Shown here: positions 45,423 to 54,025 of the stretch, piece after piece | How positions within the stretch are numbered: the first letter of the stretch is position 1 | Layout: the number at the start of each line of letters is the position of its first letter | Source: Aureibaculum marinum | Lineage (GTDB): Bacteria > Bacteroidota > Bacteroidia > Flavobacteriales > Flavobacteriaceae | Reading direction: 5' to 3' | DNA: 64,000 nt | NCBI RefSeq assembly: GCF_003813905.1 | Contig: NZ_RPFJ01000002.1 | Location: 62,001 to 126,000, forward strand | The notes under the pieces: model-generated | What the model saw: only the letters and a program-made list of their open reading frames with translations | Told to the model about the DNA's origin: nothing | Databases searched by the model: none | Translations under genes and position numbers: made by a program

Positions 45423-47096
45423 TTAATCTTCAATAACCTGTTCTAAAACTTTTCCTGTATTTGTATTAGGAAACGTAACTTCTAATAAACTAGAAATGGT
45501 TGGAGCAATATCAATTACATTCACATGACCTTTACTTGCTCCATGTTTTATCCCTTTACCATAAAAAATTATAGGAATATGTGTATCATAATTATACCCA
45601 GACCCATGTGTAGAACCCGTTTTTGAATAACTTATAGTTGCTGGATTTGGAATTAATAACACATCTCCAGAATACTTCTGATTGTAACCGTTTTGTAACA
45701 AGTGCATAATACCTTCGGTAAAGTTAGTAGTTTGCATGGTACGAGCTGTAACCACTTTATAAATACCATCGTAATTGATAAGTTCATCAGCTAAATTTTG
45801 AGCTATTTCATTAGCATCTAATTTCAATTCTTTAATCTTGTCTTTATTTAAAAAGATTTGAAAATTAGAAAAATTCTCCATTAAATCTTCTGATTTATAC
45901 TTTTCTAATAGAAAAGCATTTACTTTACTTTTAAACGTTTTACTATCAAAATATCCTGCAGGTATTTTTAAAGTTTCTAAATAAGATGGAACTTGTACTG
46001 CCGCATGATCTGCTGTTAAAAACAAGGTATAATTATTTTTACCTACTTTTTTATCTAAAAAATCAAAAAAATCGGCAAGGTCTTTATCTAGTCTTAAATA
46101 GGTATCCTGAACTTCTTTAGAATCCACACCAAATTTATGTCCTACATAATCTGTACTAGAAAAACTAACAGCTAAAAAGTCAGTAACATTATCTGTTTGT
46201 CCTAATTTTTCACCTACAATAGCCGCTTGAGCAAAATCTTTAACAATTGAGTTTCCAAAAGGTGTTGCACTTAACAAACTATAATTATTATTTTCTTTTT
46301 TTAATTTTTTTAAATTATAAGGAAAAGTTGGTGTTTCTTTTCCTTTAAAAAGACCTTCGTAAGGATTGTTATCCGCAATACTTTCAGTGTAAGAATCAAT
46401 ATTATAAAGTGTACTCCATGTAGAATTTATATATTTTTTTGCCTTTCCATTTTTATTAAAATTTTGAACCCATTTTGGTAAATTATCCATGTAATAAGTA
46501 CTAGTAATAAATTTACCATCATCTCCTCCTTCAAACCAATAAGCAGCATCAGCAGCATGACCCGCAGGTAAAATTGCTGAACGGTCTTTTATACTTACTC
46601 CTATTACTTTTCCTCTTCTATTTTGTGCCATTTTTAATTCATCACCAATAGTTGTTGACATTAATCTTCTTGGTGATTTTTTACCTCCTTTTTTTGCTCC
46701 TACGGTATTAAAATCGTTATCATCAACACAATAAATGTATTCTTTTGCTGCCTTATCGTACCAGTTATTTCCGATAATTCCATGATTGCTTGGAGTAGTG
46801 CCTGTATAAATTGAAGTATGACCAACAGCAGTATAAGTAGGTATATAATTATAATGAGCATTTTCAAAATTATAGCCACTGTTTAGTAATCTCTTAAAGC
46901 CACCTTCTCCATATTTATTATAAAACCTTGTTAAATAATCATATCTCATCTGGTCTACCACAATACCAATAACTAACTTTGGACGTTTTAAATCAATAGT
47001 AGTATTAACAAAGTTCGGCTTTTCTACTGTGGAAGTTTGTGAAAAACCTGTAAAGAATAAAACAAAAGCAACAAAAAATAAAATTAATTTTTTCAT
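45423..47096 (-). CDS. PafA-type alkaline phosphatase
   Basis: A 557-residue exported phosphatase with signal peptide residues 1-20. It matches the PafA class of Bacteroidota alkaline phosphatases rather than PhoA: metal Asp48 in IGIVVDQMRYDY, the nucleophile Thr, probably Thr89, in IPTYTAVGHTSIYTG, SADHAA-like TADHAAVQVP and GYNYDTHIPIIFYG for the second metal. Such enzymes release phosphate from organic monoesters in the periplasm and are made regardless of phosphate level in several species. Its 3' end faces the 46-bp palindrome; mlaE starts on the other side. Confidence 0.92.
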   Translation of the reverse strand: MKKLILFFVAFVLFFTGFSQTSTVEKPNFVNTTIDLKRPKLVIGIVVDQMRYDYLTRFYNKYGEGGFKRLLNSGYNFENAHYNYIPTYTAVGHTSIYTGTTPSNHGIIGNNWYDKAAKEYIYCVDDNDFNTVGAKKGGKKSPRRLMSTTIGDELKMAQNRRGKVIGVSIKDRSAILPAGHAADAAYWFEGGDDGKFITSTYYMDNLPKWVQNFNKNGKAKKYINSTWSTLYNIDSYTESIADNNPYEGLFKGKETPTFPYNLKKLKKENNNYSLLSATPFGNSIVKDFAQAAIVGEKLGQTDNVTDFLAVSFSSTDYVGHKFGVDSKEVQDTYLRLDKDLADFFDFLDKKVGKNNYTLFLTADHAAVQVPSYLETLKIPAGYFDSKTFKSKVNAFLLEKYKSEDLMENFSNFQIFLNKDKIKELKLDANEIAQNLADELINYDGIYKVVTARTMQTTNFTEGIMHLLQNGYNQKYSGDVLLIPNPATISYSKTGSTHGSGYNYDTHIPIIFYGKGIKHGASKGHVNVIDIAPTISSLLEVTFPNTNTGKVLEQVIED

Positions 47097-47219
47097 GGGT
47101 TAGATTTTTAAACTGATATTAATCCCAAAATTAAGGCTTTTTTTATATTTAATATTATATTTTTGGTAATTGATTTGTTAAGTTTATATTAATTATATAT
47201 CTATAACCTGTACTATATT

Positions 47220-47966
47220 TTGATTAACTATTTTAAATATATTGGTAAGTATTTTATCATGTTAAAAGAGGTTTTTAAAAGACCTCAAAAATCTTCTATT
47301 TTTAGAGAGTCTATCTTTAAGGAGATTGAAGATCTTGGAATTAATTCTATTGGTATTGTAGCATTTATTTCCTTTTTTGTAGGAGGTGTTGTAGTAATAC
47401 AAACTGCCTTAAATTTAGAAAATCCTTTAACCCCAAAATATTTAATTGGATATGCTTCTAGAGAATCATTAATTCTAGAATTTTCACCCACCTTAATTTC
47501 TATTATTTTAGCAGGAAAAGTAGGGTCTTATATCACTTCAAGTATAGGCACCATGCGTGTTACAGAACAAATTGACGCCTTAGAAGTTATGGGAATGAAC
47601 TCTCTTAATTATTTGGTGTTACCCAAAATAATAGCTAATGTTTTCTTTTATCCATTTGTGATAATAATAAGTATTTCATTAGGCATTTTTGGAGGATGGG
47701 TTGCTGGAATTTTAACCGGTTTGGTAAGTTCAGCTGACTATATTATGGGAATTAGAAGTGATTTTGATTCTTTTCATTTGGTGTATTCAATGATTAAAAC
47801 TTCTGTTTTTGCTTTTGTTATTGCTACAGTGCCAGCATTTCATGGTTATTATGTTAATGGTGGAGCCATTGAAGTAGGTAAAGCTAGTACACGTGCTGTA
47901 GTATGGACAAGTATTGTTATTATTGTATTAAATTACTTTCTAACCCAAATGCTCTTAGGAAAATGA
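47220..47966 (+). CDS. mlaE: MlaE-family lipid transport permease
   Basis: A 248-residue inner-membrane permease of the phospholipid (Mla) transporter, which moves phospholipids between inner and outer membrane to maintain asymmetry. It has five or six segments and the motifs FISFFVGGVVVIQTA, ESLILEFSPTLISIILAGKVGS, ITSSIGTMRVTEQIDALEVMG and GYYVNGGAIEVGKAST. The start used is TTG at 47220; ATG at 47259 would remove the first helix turn. It overlaps the ATPase gene by 4 bp (ATGA). No MlaD, MlaC or MlaB gene is adjacent, and the solute-binding partner must be encoded elsewhere. Confidence 0.94.
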   Translation: MINYFKYIGKYFIMLKEVFKRPQKSSIFRESIFKEIEDLGINSIGIVAFISFFVGGVVVIQTALNLENPLTPKYLIGYASRESLILEFSPTLISIILAGKVGSYITSSIGTMRVTEQIDALEVMGMNSLNYLVLPKIIANVFFYPFVIIISISLGIFGGWVAGILTGLVSSADYIMGIRSDFDSFHLVYSMIKTSVFAFVIATVPAFHGYYVNGGAIEVGKASTRAVVWTSIVIIVLNYFLTQMLLGK

Positions 47967-48733
47967 TTGAAGTAAAAGATTTATATAAAGAATTTGACGG
48001 GACACCTGTATTAAAAGGCATAAATGCAACTTTTGAAAATGGAAAAACCAGTTTAGTAATTGGAACAAGTGGATCTGGAAAAACAGTTTTTTTAAAATGT
48101 TTATTAGGCTTACTTCACCCAGAACGTGGCGACATTAGTTATGATGGTAACATATATAACCAAATGAGCCCAGACGAAAAAAGAGATTTAAAAAAAGACA
48201 TTGGCATGGTATTTCAAGGAAGTGCTTTATTTGATAGCTCAACCGTTGAAGAAAATGTAATGTTCCCTTTAAAAATGTTTACCAATCAGCCTTACGAGGA
48301 AAGAATAGAACGTGTTAATTTTGTTTTAAATAGAGTAAATCTAGAAAATGCAAATAAAAAATATCCTGCTGAACTTTCTGGAGGAATGCAAAAACGTGTA
48401 GCCATAGCTAGAGCAATTGTTATGAATCCAAAATATTTATTTTGCGACGAACCAAATTCAGGATTAGATCCTAAGACTTCAACAGTAATAGACACATTAA
48501 TTCAAGAAATAACCAAAGAATATAATATTACAACTATTATTAATAGCCATGATATGAACTCCGTTATGGAAATTGGTGAAAAAATAATTTTACTTAAAAA
48601 TGGAGTAAAAGCTTGGGAAGGAACCAGTGATGAAGTTTTTAGAACTGACAATAAAGACCTAACCAATTTTGTTTATTCCTCAAACTTATTTAAAAAAGTG
48701 AGAGAAGCTCAGTTAAAAGAAGATAGTAAATAA
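47963..48733 (+). CDS. mlaF: MlaF-type ABC ATPase
   Basis: A 256-residue ATP-binding subunit of the lipid transporter with MlaE. The start is the ATG at 47963, overlapping the mlaE stop; the frame is open to 47903 but that part is mlaE sequence read in another frame. Walker A is GTSGSGKTV (about 35-43), the signature LSGGMQKRVAIARAI, Walker B YLFCDEPNSGLD and H-loop NSHDMNSV. The Met in LSGGMQ is characteristic of MlaF. The C-terminal 30 residues (FVYSSNLFKKVREAQ) resemble the segment that interacts with the transporter partner. Confidence 0.95.
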   Translation: MIEVKDLYKEFDGTPVLKGINATFENGKTSLVIGTSGSGKTVFLKCLLGLLHPERGDISYDGNIYNQMSPDEKRDLKKDIGMVFQGSALFDSSTVEENVMFPLKMFTNQPYEERIERVNFVLNRVNLENANKKYPAELSGGMQKRVAIARAIVMNPKYLFCDEPNSGLDPKTSTVIDTLIQEITKEYNITTIINSHDMNSVMEIGEKIILLKNGVKAWEGTSDEVFRTDNKDLTNFVYSSNLFKKVREAQLKEDSK

Positions 48734-48773
48734 ACTTTCTTTTTACTTTCAAAGGAGGTATCTTAAAAAGTTA

Positions 48774-50201
48774 TTACTCTCTAACTAACTTTAATGTATC
48801 TAAGGCTAATCTTGTTTTTAACCACAATTTTAATTTTTGTTCTTGTTGGTTTAATTCTTTTTTATCCAATCCTTGTTTCCATTTTATACTAAAAAAAGCT
48901 ACAGAATCAATTTTAGAAAAATTAGTAACTACTTTTTTAGCATAACTCATTTGTTCTATACCAGAATAATTTATTTTAGCTTCCTCACTAACAGATTTAA
49001 ACGGAATTTGATCTTTATAAAAACGATTAAGTTCTTTCTCTAACAATCGTATTTTCTCCTCTTTCTCTTTAATACTTTCATCACGTGACGTAATAATTTT
49101 CTGATTTTGAGCGTATAAATCTTGTAAGGTTTTTACTTGAGCAATCATTTCAGTATCATCTTGTTGTTGTACATGTAACTCTACATCATTCAATCCTAAT
49201 TCTATTAATCGTTCTTCCCACAGCCCTACTTGATTTTCAGAAACCGAATTAAATAAAGGCAATGTAATTTTTCTATTAATATAATCAATGTTTTTGTCGT
49301 CCTCTCCTATTATTGACACTCCATCTTTTTTCAATTCAGCAATAAAAGATTGAGCTGTTTTTTTAAACTCATTTTCTTTGAATAAATTATAAAATGAATA
49401 AATACTACCAGCCAAAATTATAAAGGCAACTATTGAGGCGAACTGACCTATTCGTTTACGTTTGGCAGAATTAATATATTTTACCATCGGAAAACGCAAA
49501 AACTTAACAATTACAAAAGTTGATAATGCAATAAAAATGGTATTAATAGTAAACAAAAACATGGCTCCAAAAAAATAATTTAGCTGCCAAGTTGCCAAGC
49601 CATATCCTGCAGTACATAAAGGAGGCATCAATGCTGTTGCAATTGCAACACCAGCTACTGTATTGGTTTGCGGTTTAGGTCTACTCATGGCAACAATTAA
49701 TGCCAAACCACCAGCCAAAGCTATAAATACATCTCTTACATCTGGTCTTGTTCTAGCTAAAATTTCTGTTGTTGGATCATGAAATAAAGGAAGTAGAAAA
49801 AATAGAAATGAAGTTAACAAACTAAGTCCAACCATCACTCCAAGATTAATCATTGATCGCCTTAAAGTATCAATATCATTAATTCCAATTGATAGTCCCA
49901 CACCTAAAATTGGTCCCATTAAGGGTGATATTAACATGGCTCCGATTACCACCGCAGTTGAATTTGCATTTAAACCAATGGAAGCAATAACTATCGAAAA
50001 AACCAAAATCCATGCAGTATGACCTTTCATGGAAATATTATCTTTTATAGTTTGGACAGTACCTTCTTTATTCGTATCATTTTTAATATCTAACAAGTCT
50101 ATTAAAAACTCTTTTACACCTCCTAATAGCCCAGAAACTTCCTGTTTAGCTTCTTGTTTTTTTACCTCAAGATCCACCTCTACTTTATTATTTTCTTCCA
50201 T
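48774..50201 (-). CDS. DUF389 membrane protein
   Basis: A 475-residue protein with about eight membrane segments and the family motifs AVVIGAMLISPLMGPILGVG, ALAGGLALIVAMSRPK and GVAIATALMPPLCTAGYGLA. The C-terminal 170 residues are soluble and hold a long coiled coil (QNQKIITSRDESIKEKEEKI). DUF389 proteins are widespread and their transport activity is unknown; the GAM/MPPL motifs suggest a transporter or channel fold. It lies 16 bases after the ManC-like gene on the same strand, so the two are probably transcribed together. Confidence 0.85.
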   Translation of the reverse strand: MEENNKVEVDLEVKKQEAKQEVSGLLGGVKEFLIDLLDIKNDTNKEGTVQTIKDNISMKGHTAWILVFSIVIASIGLNANSTAVVIGAMLISPLMGPILGVGLSIGINDIDTLRRSMINLGVMVGLSLLTSFLFFLLPLFHDPTTEILARTRPDVRDVFIALAGGLALIVAMSRPKPQTNTVAGVAIATALMPPLCTAGYGLATWQLNYFFGAMFLFTINTIFIALSTFVIVKFLRFPMVKYINSAKRKRIGQFASIVAFIILAGSIYSFYNLFKENEFKKTAQSFIAELKKDGVSIIGEDDKNIDYINRKITLPLFNSVSENQVGLWEERLIELGLNDVELHVQQQDDTEMIAQVKTLQDLYAQNQKIITSRDESIKEKEEKIRLLEKELNRFYKDQIPFKSVSEEAKINYSGIEQMSYAKKVVTNFSKIDSVAFFSIKWKQGLDKKELNQQEQKLKLWLKTRLALDTLKLVRE

Positions 50202-50216
50202 GAGTTAACTTTTAAA

Positions 50217-51293
50217 TTATACCAAATCGCTACCAAATTTTTGCTTAACACTAGCTACTATTTGTTTAATATCTTGTTCGTTTTTTTTAGGGCATATTAA
50301 CAATATATCATCCTTTTCTACTATAATAAAATCATCTAGTCCTTGAACAACAACATGCTTATTTTTAGTAGTTCTAATCATATTTCCTGACGATTCTTTA
50401 CAAATCACTTTAGCATTTACAATGGCATTCTGTTGATTGTCTTTTTCTAATTTTTCATACAACGAACTCCATGTCCCCAAATCGTTCCATCCAAATTCAA
50501 CTGGCAATGTATAAATATTTTTAGCCTTTTGCATAATGCCATAATCAATAGAAATATTTTCTGATTTTTGATAATTAGCAATTATAAAATCATTTTCCAA
50601 ATTTGTATTATACATTTGATTTCCTTGACAAAACAATTGGTTCATTTCAGGTAAATAATTTTCAAACGCTTTTAGTATACTTGTTACACTCCATATAAAA
50701 ATACCTGCATTCCAAAGATAATCTCCACTATTTAAAAAGGCTGTTGCTGTTTTTAAATCAGGTTTTTCAGTAAAATTAATTACTTTTTTTATTTCTTTTT
50801 TTGCATTTTCAAATTTTATATACCCATATCCAGTATTAGGATGATTAGGTTGGATACCCAAAGTCATTAAAATATCGTTTTCTTCACAAGCTTTAAAAGA
50901 AGTATTTATATTGTTTATAAATTCCTGTTCGTTATCAATCCAATGATCTGATGGTGCAACAATCATTACTCCATTAGAATCTTTTTGCTTAATTTTTAGT
51001 GCTGCATATAAAATACAAGGTGCAGTATTTCTCATTGCAGGTTCAAGCAGTAATTGTTCTTCTTTACAAGATGGCAATTGTTCTAAAACAAGTTCTTTAT
51101 AATCAACATTGGTAGCTATTAAAATATTTTCTGTAGGAATTAATTTTGAAAGTCTTTTAAATGTTTGTTGCAATAAAGAATCACCAGTTCCTAACATATC
51201 ATGAAATTGCTTTGGAAATTGTTTAGTGCTTATGGGCCAAAATCTAGACCCTACACCACCTGCCATAATTACTGCGTAATAGTTTTTTTTCAA
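50217..51293 (-). CDS. mannose-1-phosphate guanylyltransferase
   Basis: Forms GDP-mannose from mannose-1-phosphate and GTP for surface polysaccharide or fucose. The 358-residue protein has the nucleotidyltransferase signature MAGGVGSRFWPISTKQFPKQF in part (MAGGVGSRFWP, then PKQF), APSDHW (metal Asp), GYGYIKF, FTEKPD and VEFGWNDLGTWSSLY. The second isomerase domain found in type II ManC is missing, so it is the single-function form. The gene lies in a minus-strand run with SprT-like and SDR genes upstream, spaced 18 and 2 bases. Confidence 0.94.
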   Translation of the reverse strand: MKKNYYAVIMAGGVGSRFWPISTKQFPKQFHDMLGTGDSLLQQTFKRLSKLIPTENILIATNVDYKELVLEQLPSCKEEQLLLEPAMRNTAPCILYAALKIKQKDSNGVMIVAPSDHWIDNEQEFINNINTSFKACEENDILMTLGIQPNHPNTGYGYIKFENAKKEIKKVINFTEKPDLKTATAFLNSGDYLWNAGIFIWSVTSILKAFENYLPEMNQLFCQGNQMYNTNLENDFIIANYQKSENISIDYGIMQKAKNIYTLPVEFGWNDLGTWSSLYEKLEKDNQQNAIVNAKVICKESSGNMIRTTKNKHVVVQGLDDFIIVEKDDILLICPKKNEQDIKQIVASVKQKFGSDLV

Positions 51294-51311
51294 AATATAA
51301 ATTATTTTCTA

Positions 51312-51911
51312 TTAATTATTTAAGATTTCTACCTCTGCGTTATGATGAAACAAATATCTCTTTTTTGTTTTTACCTCAACGCATTCGTATCTCGTTCGTC
51401 GCTTTTCTATCATTTCAAAAATACGATTATTATGTATAAACTTACTGTTGGGTTTTAATTCAAAAATATAATTTAATCCACTATCATCATCATATTGTTT
51501 CAATGCTAACGACAACTGTACATCAGTATCCGTACTTGCTTTTGGGTTCTGTAAATAACGTGCCAAATGAACTAATATTTCTTTAGGATAAATCTCTAGG
51601 CTTAAAAAAGGCAACATTAAATGCTGAAAATGCATTTTCCACTCAATACCATGTGGTTTAACTCTTATATTTTTTTTATACGTAACTAAATGAGCTATTT
51701 CGTGTATTAAGGTAAGTAAAAAACGATAATGATTCAAATCGTTATTAACAGTTATTTGATATTGCCCCGATTTTAACCTCCTAAAATCACCATGTTTTGT
51801 TTTTCTTTGATTAACAATTTTTAAATGACAAGGGTGTTTTTTGAGCAAATCCAACACTAAATCTATGGATTTTAACGGTATGTATTTTTCTAAGATTTGC
51901 CTATCTTTCAT
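51312..51911 (-). CDS. SprT-like zinc metalloprotease-domain protein
   Basis: A protein of 199 residues from the ATG at 51911; a TTG at 51917 would add two residues and overlap the previous gene. It has the zinc motif HEIAH (LIHEIAHLV), matching SprT-like domains, with a final Arg/Glu-rich C-terminal part (RTRYECVEVKTKKRYLFHHNA). Eukaryotic relatives (SPRTN) cut DNA-protein crosslinks; the bacterial proteins are uncharacterised. The start is 2 bases after the SDR stop. Confidence 0.85.
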   Translation of the reverse strand: MKDRQILEKYIPLKSIDLVLDLLKKHPCHLKIVNQRKTKHGDFRRLKSGQYQITVNNDLNHYRFLLTLIHEIAHLVTYKKNIRVKPHGIEWKMHFQHLMLPFLSLEIYPKEILVHLARYLQNPKASTDTDVQLSLALKQYDDDSGLNYIFELKPNSKFIHNNRIFEMIEKRRTRYECVEVKTKKRYLFHHNAEVEILNN

Positions 51912-51913
51912 TA

Positions 51914-52606
51914 TCAAGGTGTTGATGCTGAAACTTGCAATACTTTACCATTATAAAATTGATTTCCCGTTAAGGCAAAATCAGCTATATATGTAGCCAT
52001 ATCTTTTGCGGAATTTGGTGCTATATACCCAGGAAAAGCGGCGGCCAACATCTCTGTTTGTACAGCTCCTAAAGCGAGTGTATTGAATGCTATTTTTTGG
52101 TCTTTATACTCTTCTGCCAATAACTCCATCAAAGTAATTACCGCTCCTTTTGACGAGCTATAAGCTGACAAACCAGGAAATTTCATACTTCCTTGAACAC
52201 CTCCCATACTACTAATTGCAACCACATGACTCCCTTGTCTTAAATAGGGAATCACTATTTTAGTCAAAGCTGCCACAGCAAAAACATTAACTTTATATAC
52301 TTCTAAAAATTCTGATGTACTAGTTTCTACAAATGGTTTATTTACAATTGCTCCTGCATTATGTATTAAAACATCAAAAGATTTATAATTATTGGTAATA
52401 AAATTATTTAATTCCTCTAGTTGCTTAGTTTCAGAAATATCAACACTTAATGCTGTAATATTTTTATGTGTTTCTTGTAATTCATTTAATGTTGAGATAT
52501 TTCGAGACAATGCTAATACTTGATGATTTTGATTCGATAATATTTTCACCATTTCAAATCCAATTCCTCTACTGGCTCCTGTAACTATAATATTTTTACT
52601 TTTCAT
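51914..52606 (-). CDS. short-chain dehydrogenase/reductase (SDR)
   Basis: A 230-residue NAD(P)-dependent Rossmann-fold oxidoreductase. TGASRGIG (residues 9-16) binds the cofactor; NAGAIVN, the Ser of AISSMGG, and YSSSKGAV with catalytic Tyr and Lys complete the classical SDR set. Substrate specificity cannot be read from the sequence. It heads the minus-strand run SDR, SprT-like, ManC-like and DUF389. Confidence 0.92.
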   Translation of the reverse strand: MKSKNIIVTGASRGIGFEMVKILSNQNHQVLALSRNISTLNELQETHKNITALSVDISETKQLEELNNFITNNYKSFDVLIHNAGAIVNKPFVETSTSEFLEVYKVNVFAVAALTKIVIPYLRQGSHVVAISSMGGVQGSMKFPGLSAYSSSKGAVITLMELLAEEYKDQKIAFNTLALGAVQTEMLAAAFPGYIAPNSAKDMATYIADFALTGNQFYNGKVLQVSASTP

Positions 52607-52722
52607 TTTCTATATTATCGTTAATTACGATGGCAAATCTAATCAATTTTTGTAATTTTATATCAGAACCTTTGTATATTGTACAAAATCAACACTTAAG
52701 ACTTTTATAAAAGCTTTACACC

Positions 52723-54000
52723 ATGAAAAAACTACTCTCCTTTTTTATCCTGCTATCTACACTTTTTTTATCGGCTCAAAACACCTATCTGCATTGTGGA
52801 AAATTAATTGACACTAAAAACGGAAAGGTTTTAACTGAAATGACAATTATTGTTTCTGGAAACAAAATTATAGATGTAAAAAATGGTTATATCAACCCGA
52901 AATCAAAAAAAGACCATAACATTGATTTAAAGTCAAAAACCGCTATGCCTGGTTTAATTGACATGCATGTTCACTTAGAAAGTCAATTAAATCCAAGAAC
53001 CTATATAGAGCGTTTTGTACTTAATGATGCTGATATTGCTTTTAACGCTCAAGGTTTTGCCAAATCAACTTTAATGGCAGGTTTTACAACAGTTAGAGAC
53101 CTTGGCGGAAGCGGTGTAAATGTATCTTTACGAAATGCAATTAATCAAGGAAAAATTGACGGCCCAAGAATATTTACAGCAGAAAAGTCATTGGCTACTA
53201 CAGGAGGACATGCTGATCCAACAAATGGATTTAACAAAAATCTTATGGAAAACCCAGGTCCTAAAGAAGGTGTAGTAAATAGTGTTGAAGATGCTAGAAA
53301 AGCTGTAAGACAACGTTACAAAAACGGTGCAGACTTAATTAAAATTACGGCTACAGGAGGCGTATTAAGTGTTGCTAAAAGTGGTCAAAACCCACAATTC
53401 ACAGTTGAAGAAATTAAGGCCATAACTGAAACAGCAAAAGATTATGGAATGCATGTTGCGGCACATGCACATGGAGATAAAGGAATGCAACGAGCCATTC
53501 TAGGTGGTGTAAAAACTATAGAGCATGGTACTTTAATGAGTGAAGAAACCATGGAACTTATGAAAAAATATAATGCGTACTATGTACCCACTATAACAGC
53601 TGGAAAATCGGTTGCAGAAAAGGCTAAAATAAAAGGATATTTTCCAGATGTTATAGTTCCTAAGGCTTTAGCTATAGGTCCTAAAATTCAAAGTACTTTT
53701 GGTAAAGCCTACAAAAAAGGAGTAGGCATTGTTTTTGGTACAGACGCAGGTGTATTTGACCATGGCAAAAATGGTAAAGAATTTGGCTACATGGTAGCTG
53801 CTGGTATGCCAGCTATTGAAACAATACAGTCTGCCACTATTACCGCTGCTAAATTATTAGAAATGTCAAGTAAAATAGGGCAAATTAAAGCGGGTTTTAT
53901 TGCTGATATTGTGGCTACCGACGAGGACCCTACCCAAAACATAAACACCATGGAAAATGTGAGTTTTGTGATGAAAGAAGGAAAGGTTTATAAAAATTAA
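52723..54000 (+). CDS. amidohydrolase of the imidazolonepropionase/prolidase-like group, exported
   Basis: A 425-residue metal-dependent hydrolase with signal peptide residues 1-19 (TLFLSAQ). The fold motifs are LIDMHVHLE (two metal His), carbamylated-Lys candidate in LIKITATGGVLS, HAHG and EHGT as further metal ligands, and GTDAGVF with the active-site Asp. All are in order, so a dinuclear metal site is expected. Similar secreted Bacteroidota proteins hydrolyse acyl-peptides or are called Xaa-Pro dipeptidases. The exact substrate is not known. Confidence 0.9.
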   Translation: MKKLLSFFILLSTLFLSAQNTYLHCGKLIDTKNGKVLTEMTIIVSGNKIIDVKNGYINPKSKKDHNIDLKSKTAMPGLIDMHVHLESQLNPRTYIERFVLNDADIAFNAQGFAKSTLMAGFTTVRDLGGSGVNVSLRNAINQGKIDGPRIFTAEKSLATTGGHADPTNGFNKNLMENPGPKEGVVNSVEDARKAVRQRYKNGADLIKITATGGVLSVAKSGQNPQFTVEEIKAITETAKDYGMHVAAHAHGDKGMQRAILGGVKTIEHGTLMSEETMELMKKYNAYYVPTITAGKSVAEKAKIKGYFPDVIVPKALAIGPKIQSTFGKAYKKGVGIVFGTDAGVFDHGKNGKEFGYMVAAGMPAIETIQSATITAAKLLEMSSKIGQIKAGFIADIVATDEDPTQNINTMENVSFVMKEGKVYKN

Positions 54001-54025
54001 TTTAATAGTTTAGCTACTGTTTTTT

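Noticed and set aside
47903-47962. Upstream extension of mlaF
   Set aside because: The bases encode the end of mlaE in another frame; the ATG at 47963 gives the conserved 4-bp overlap.
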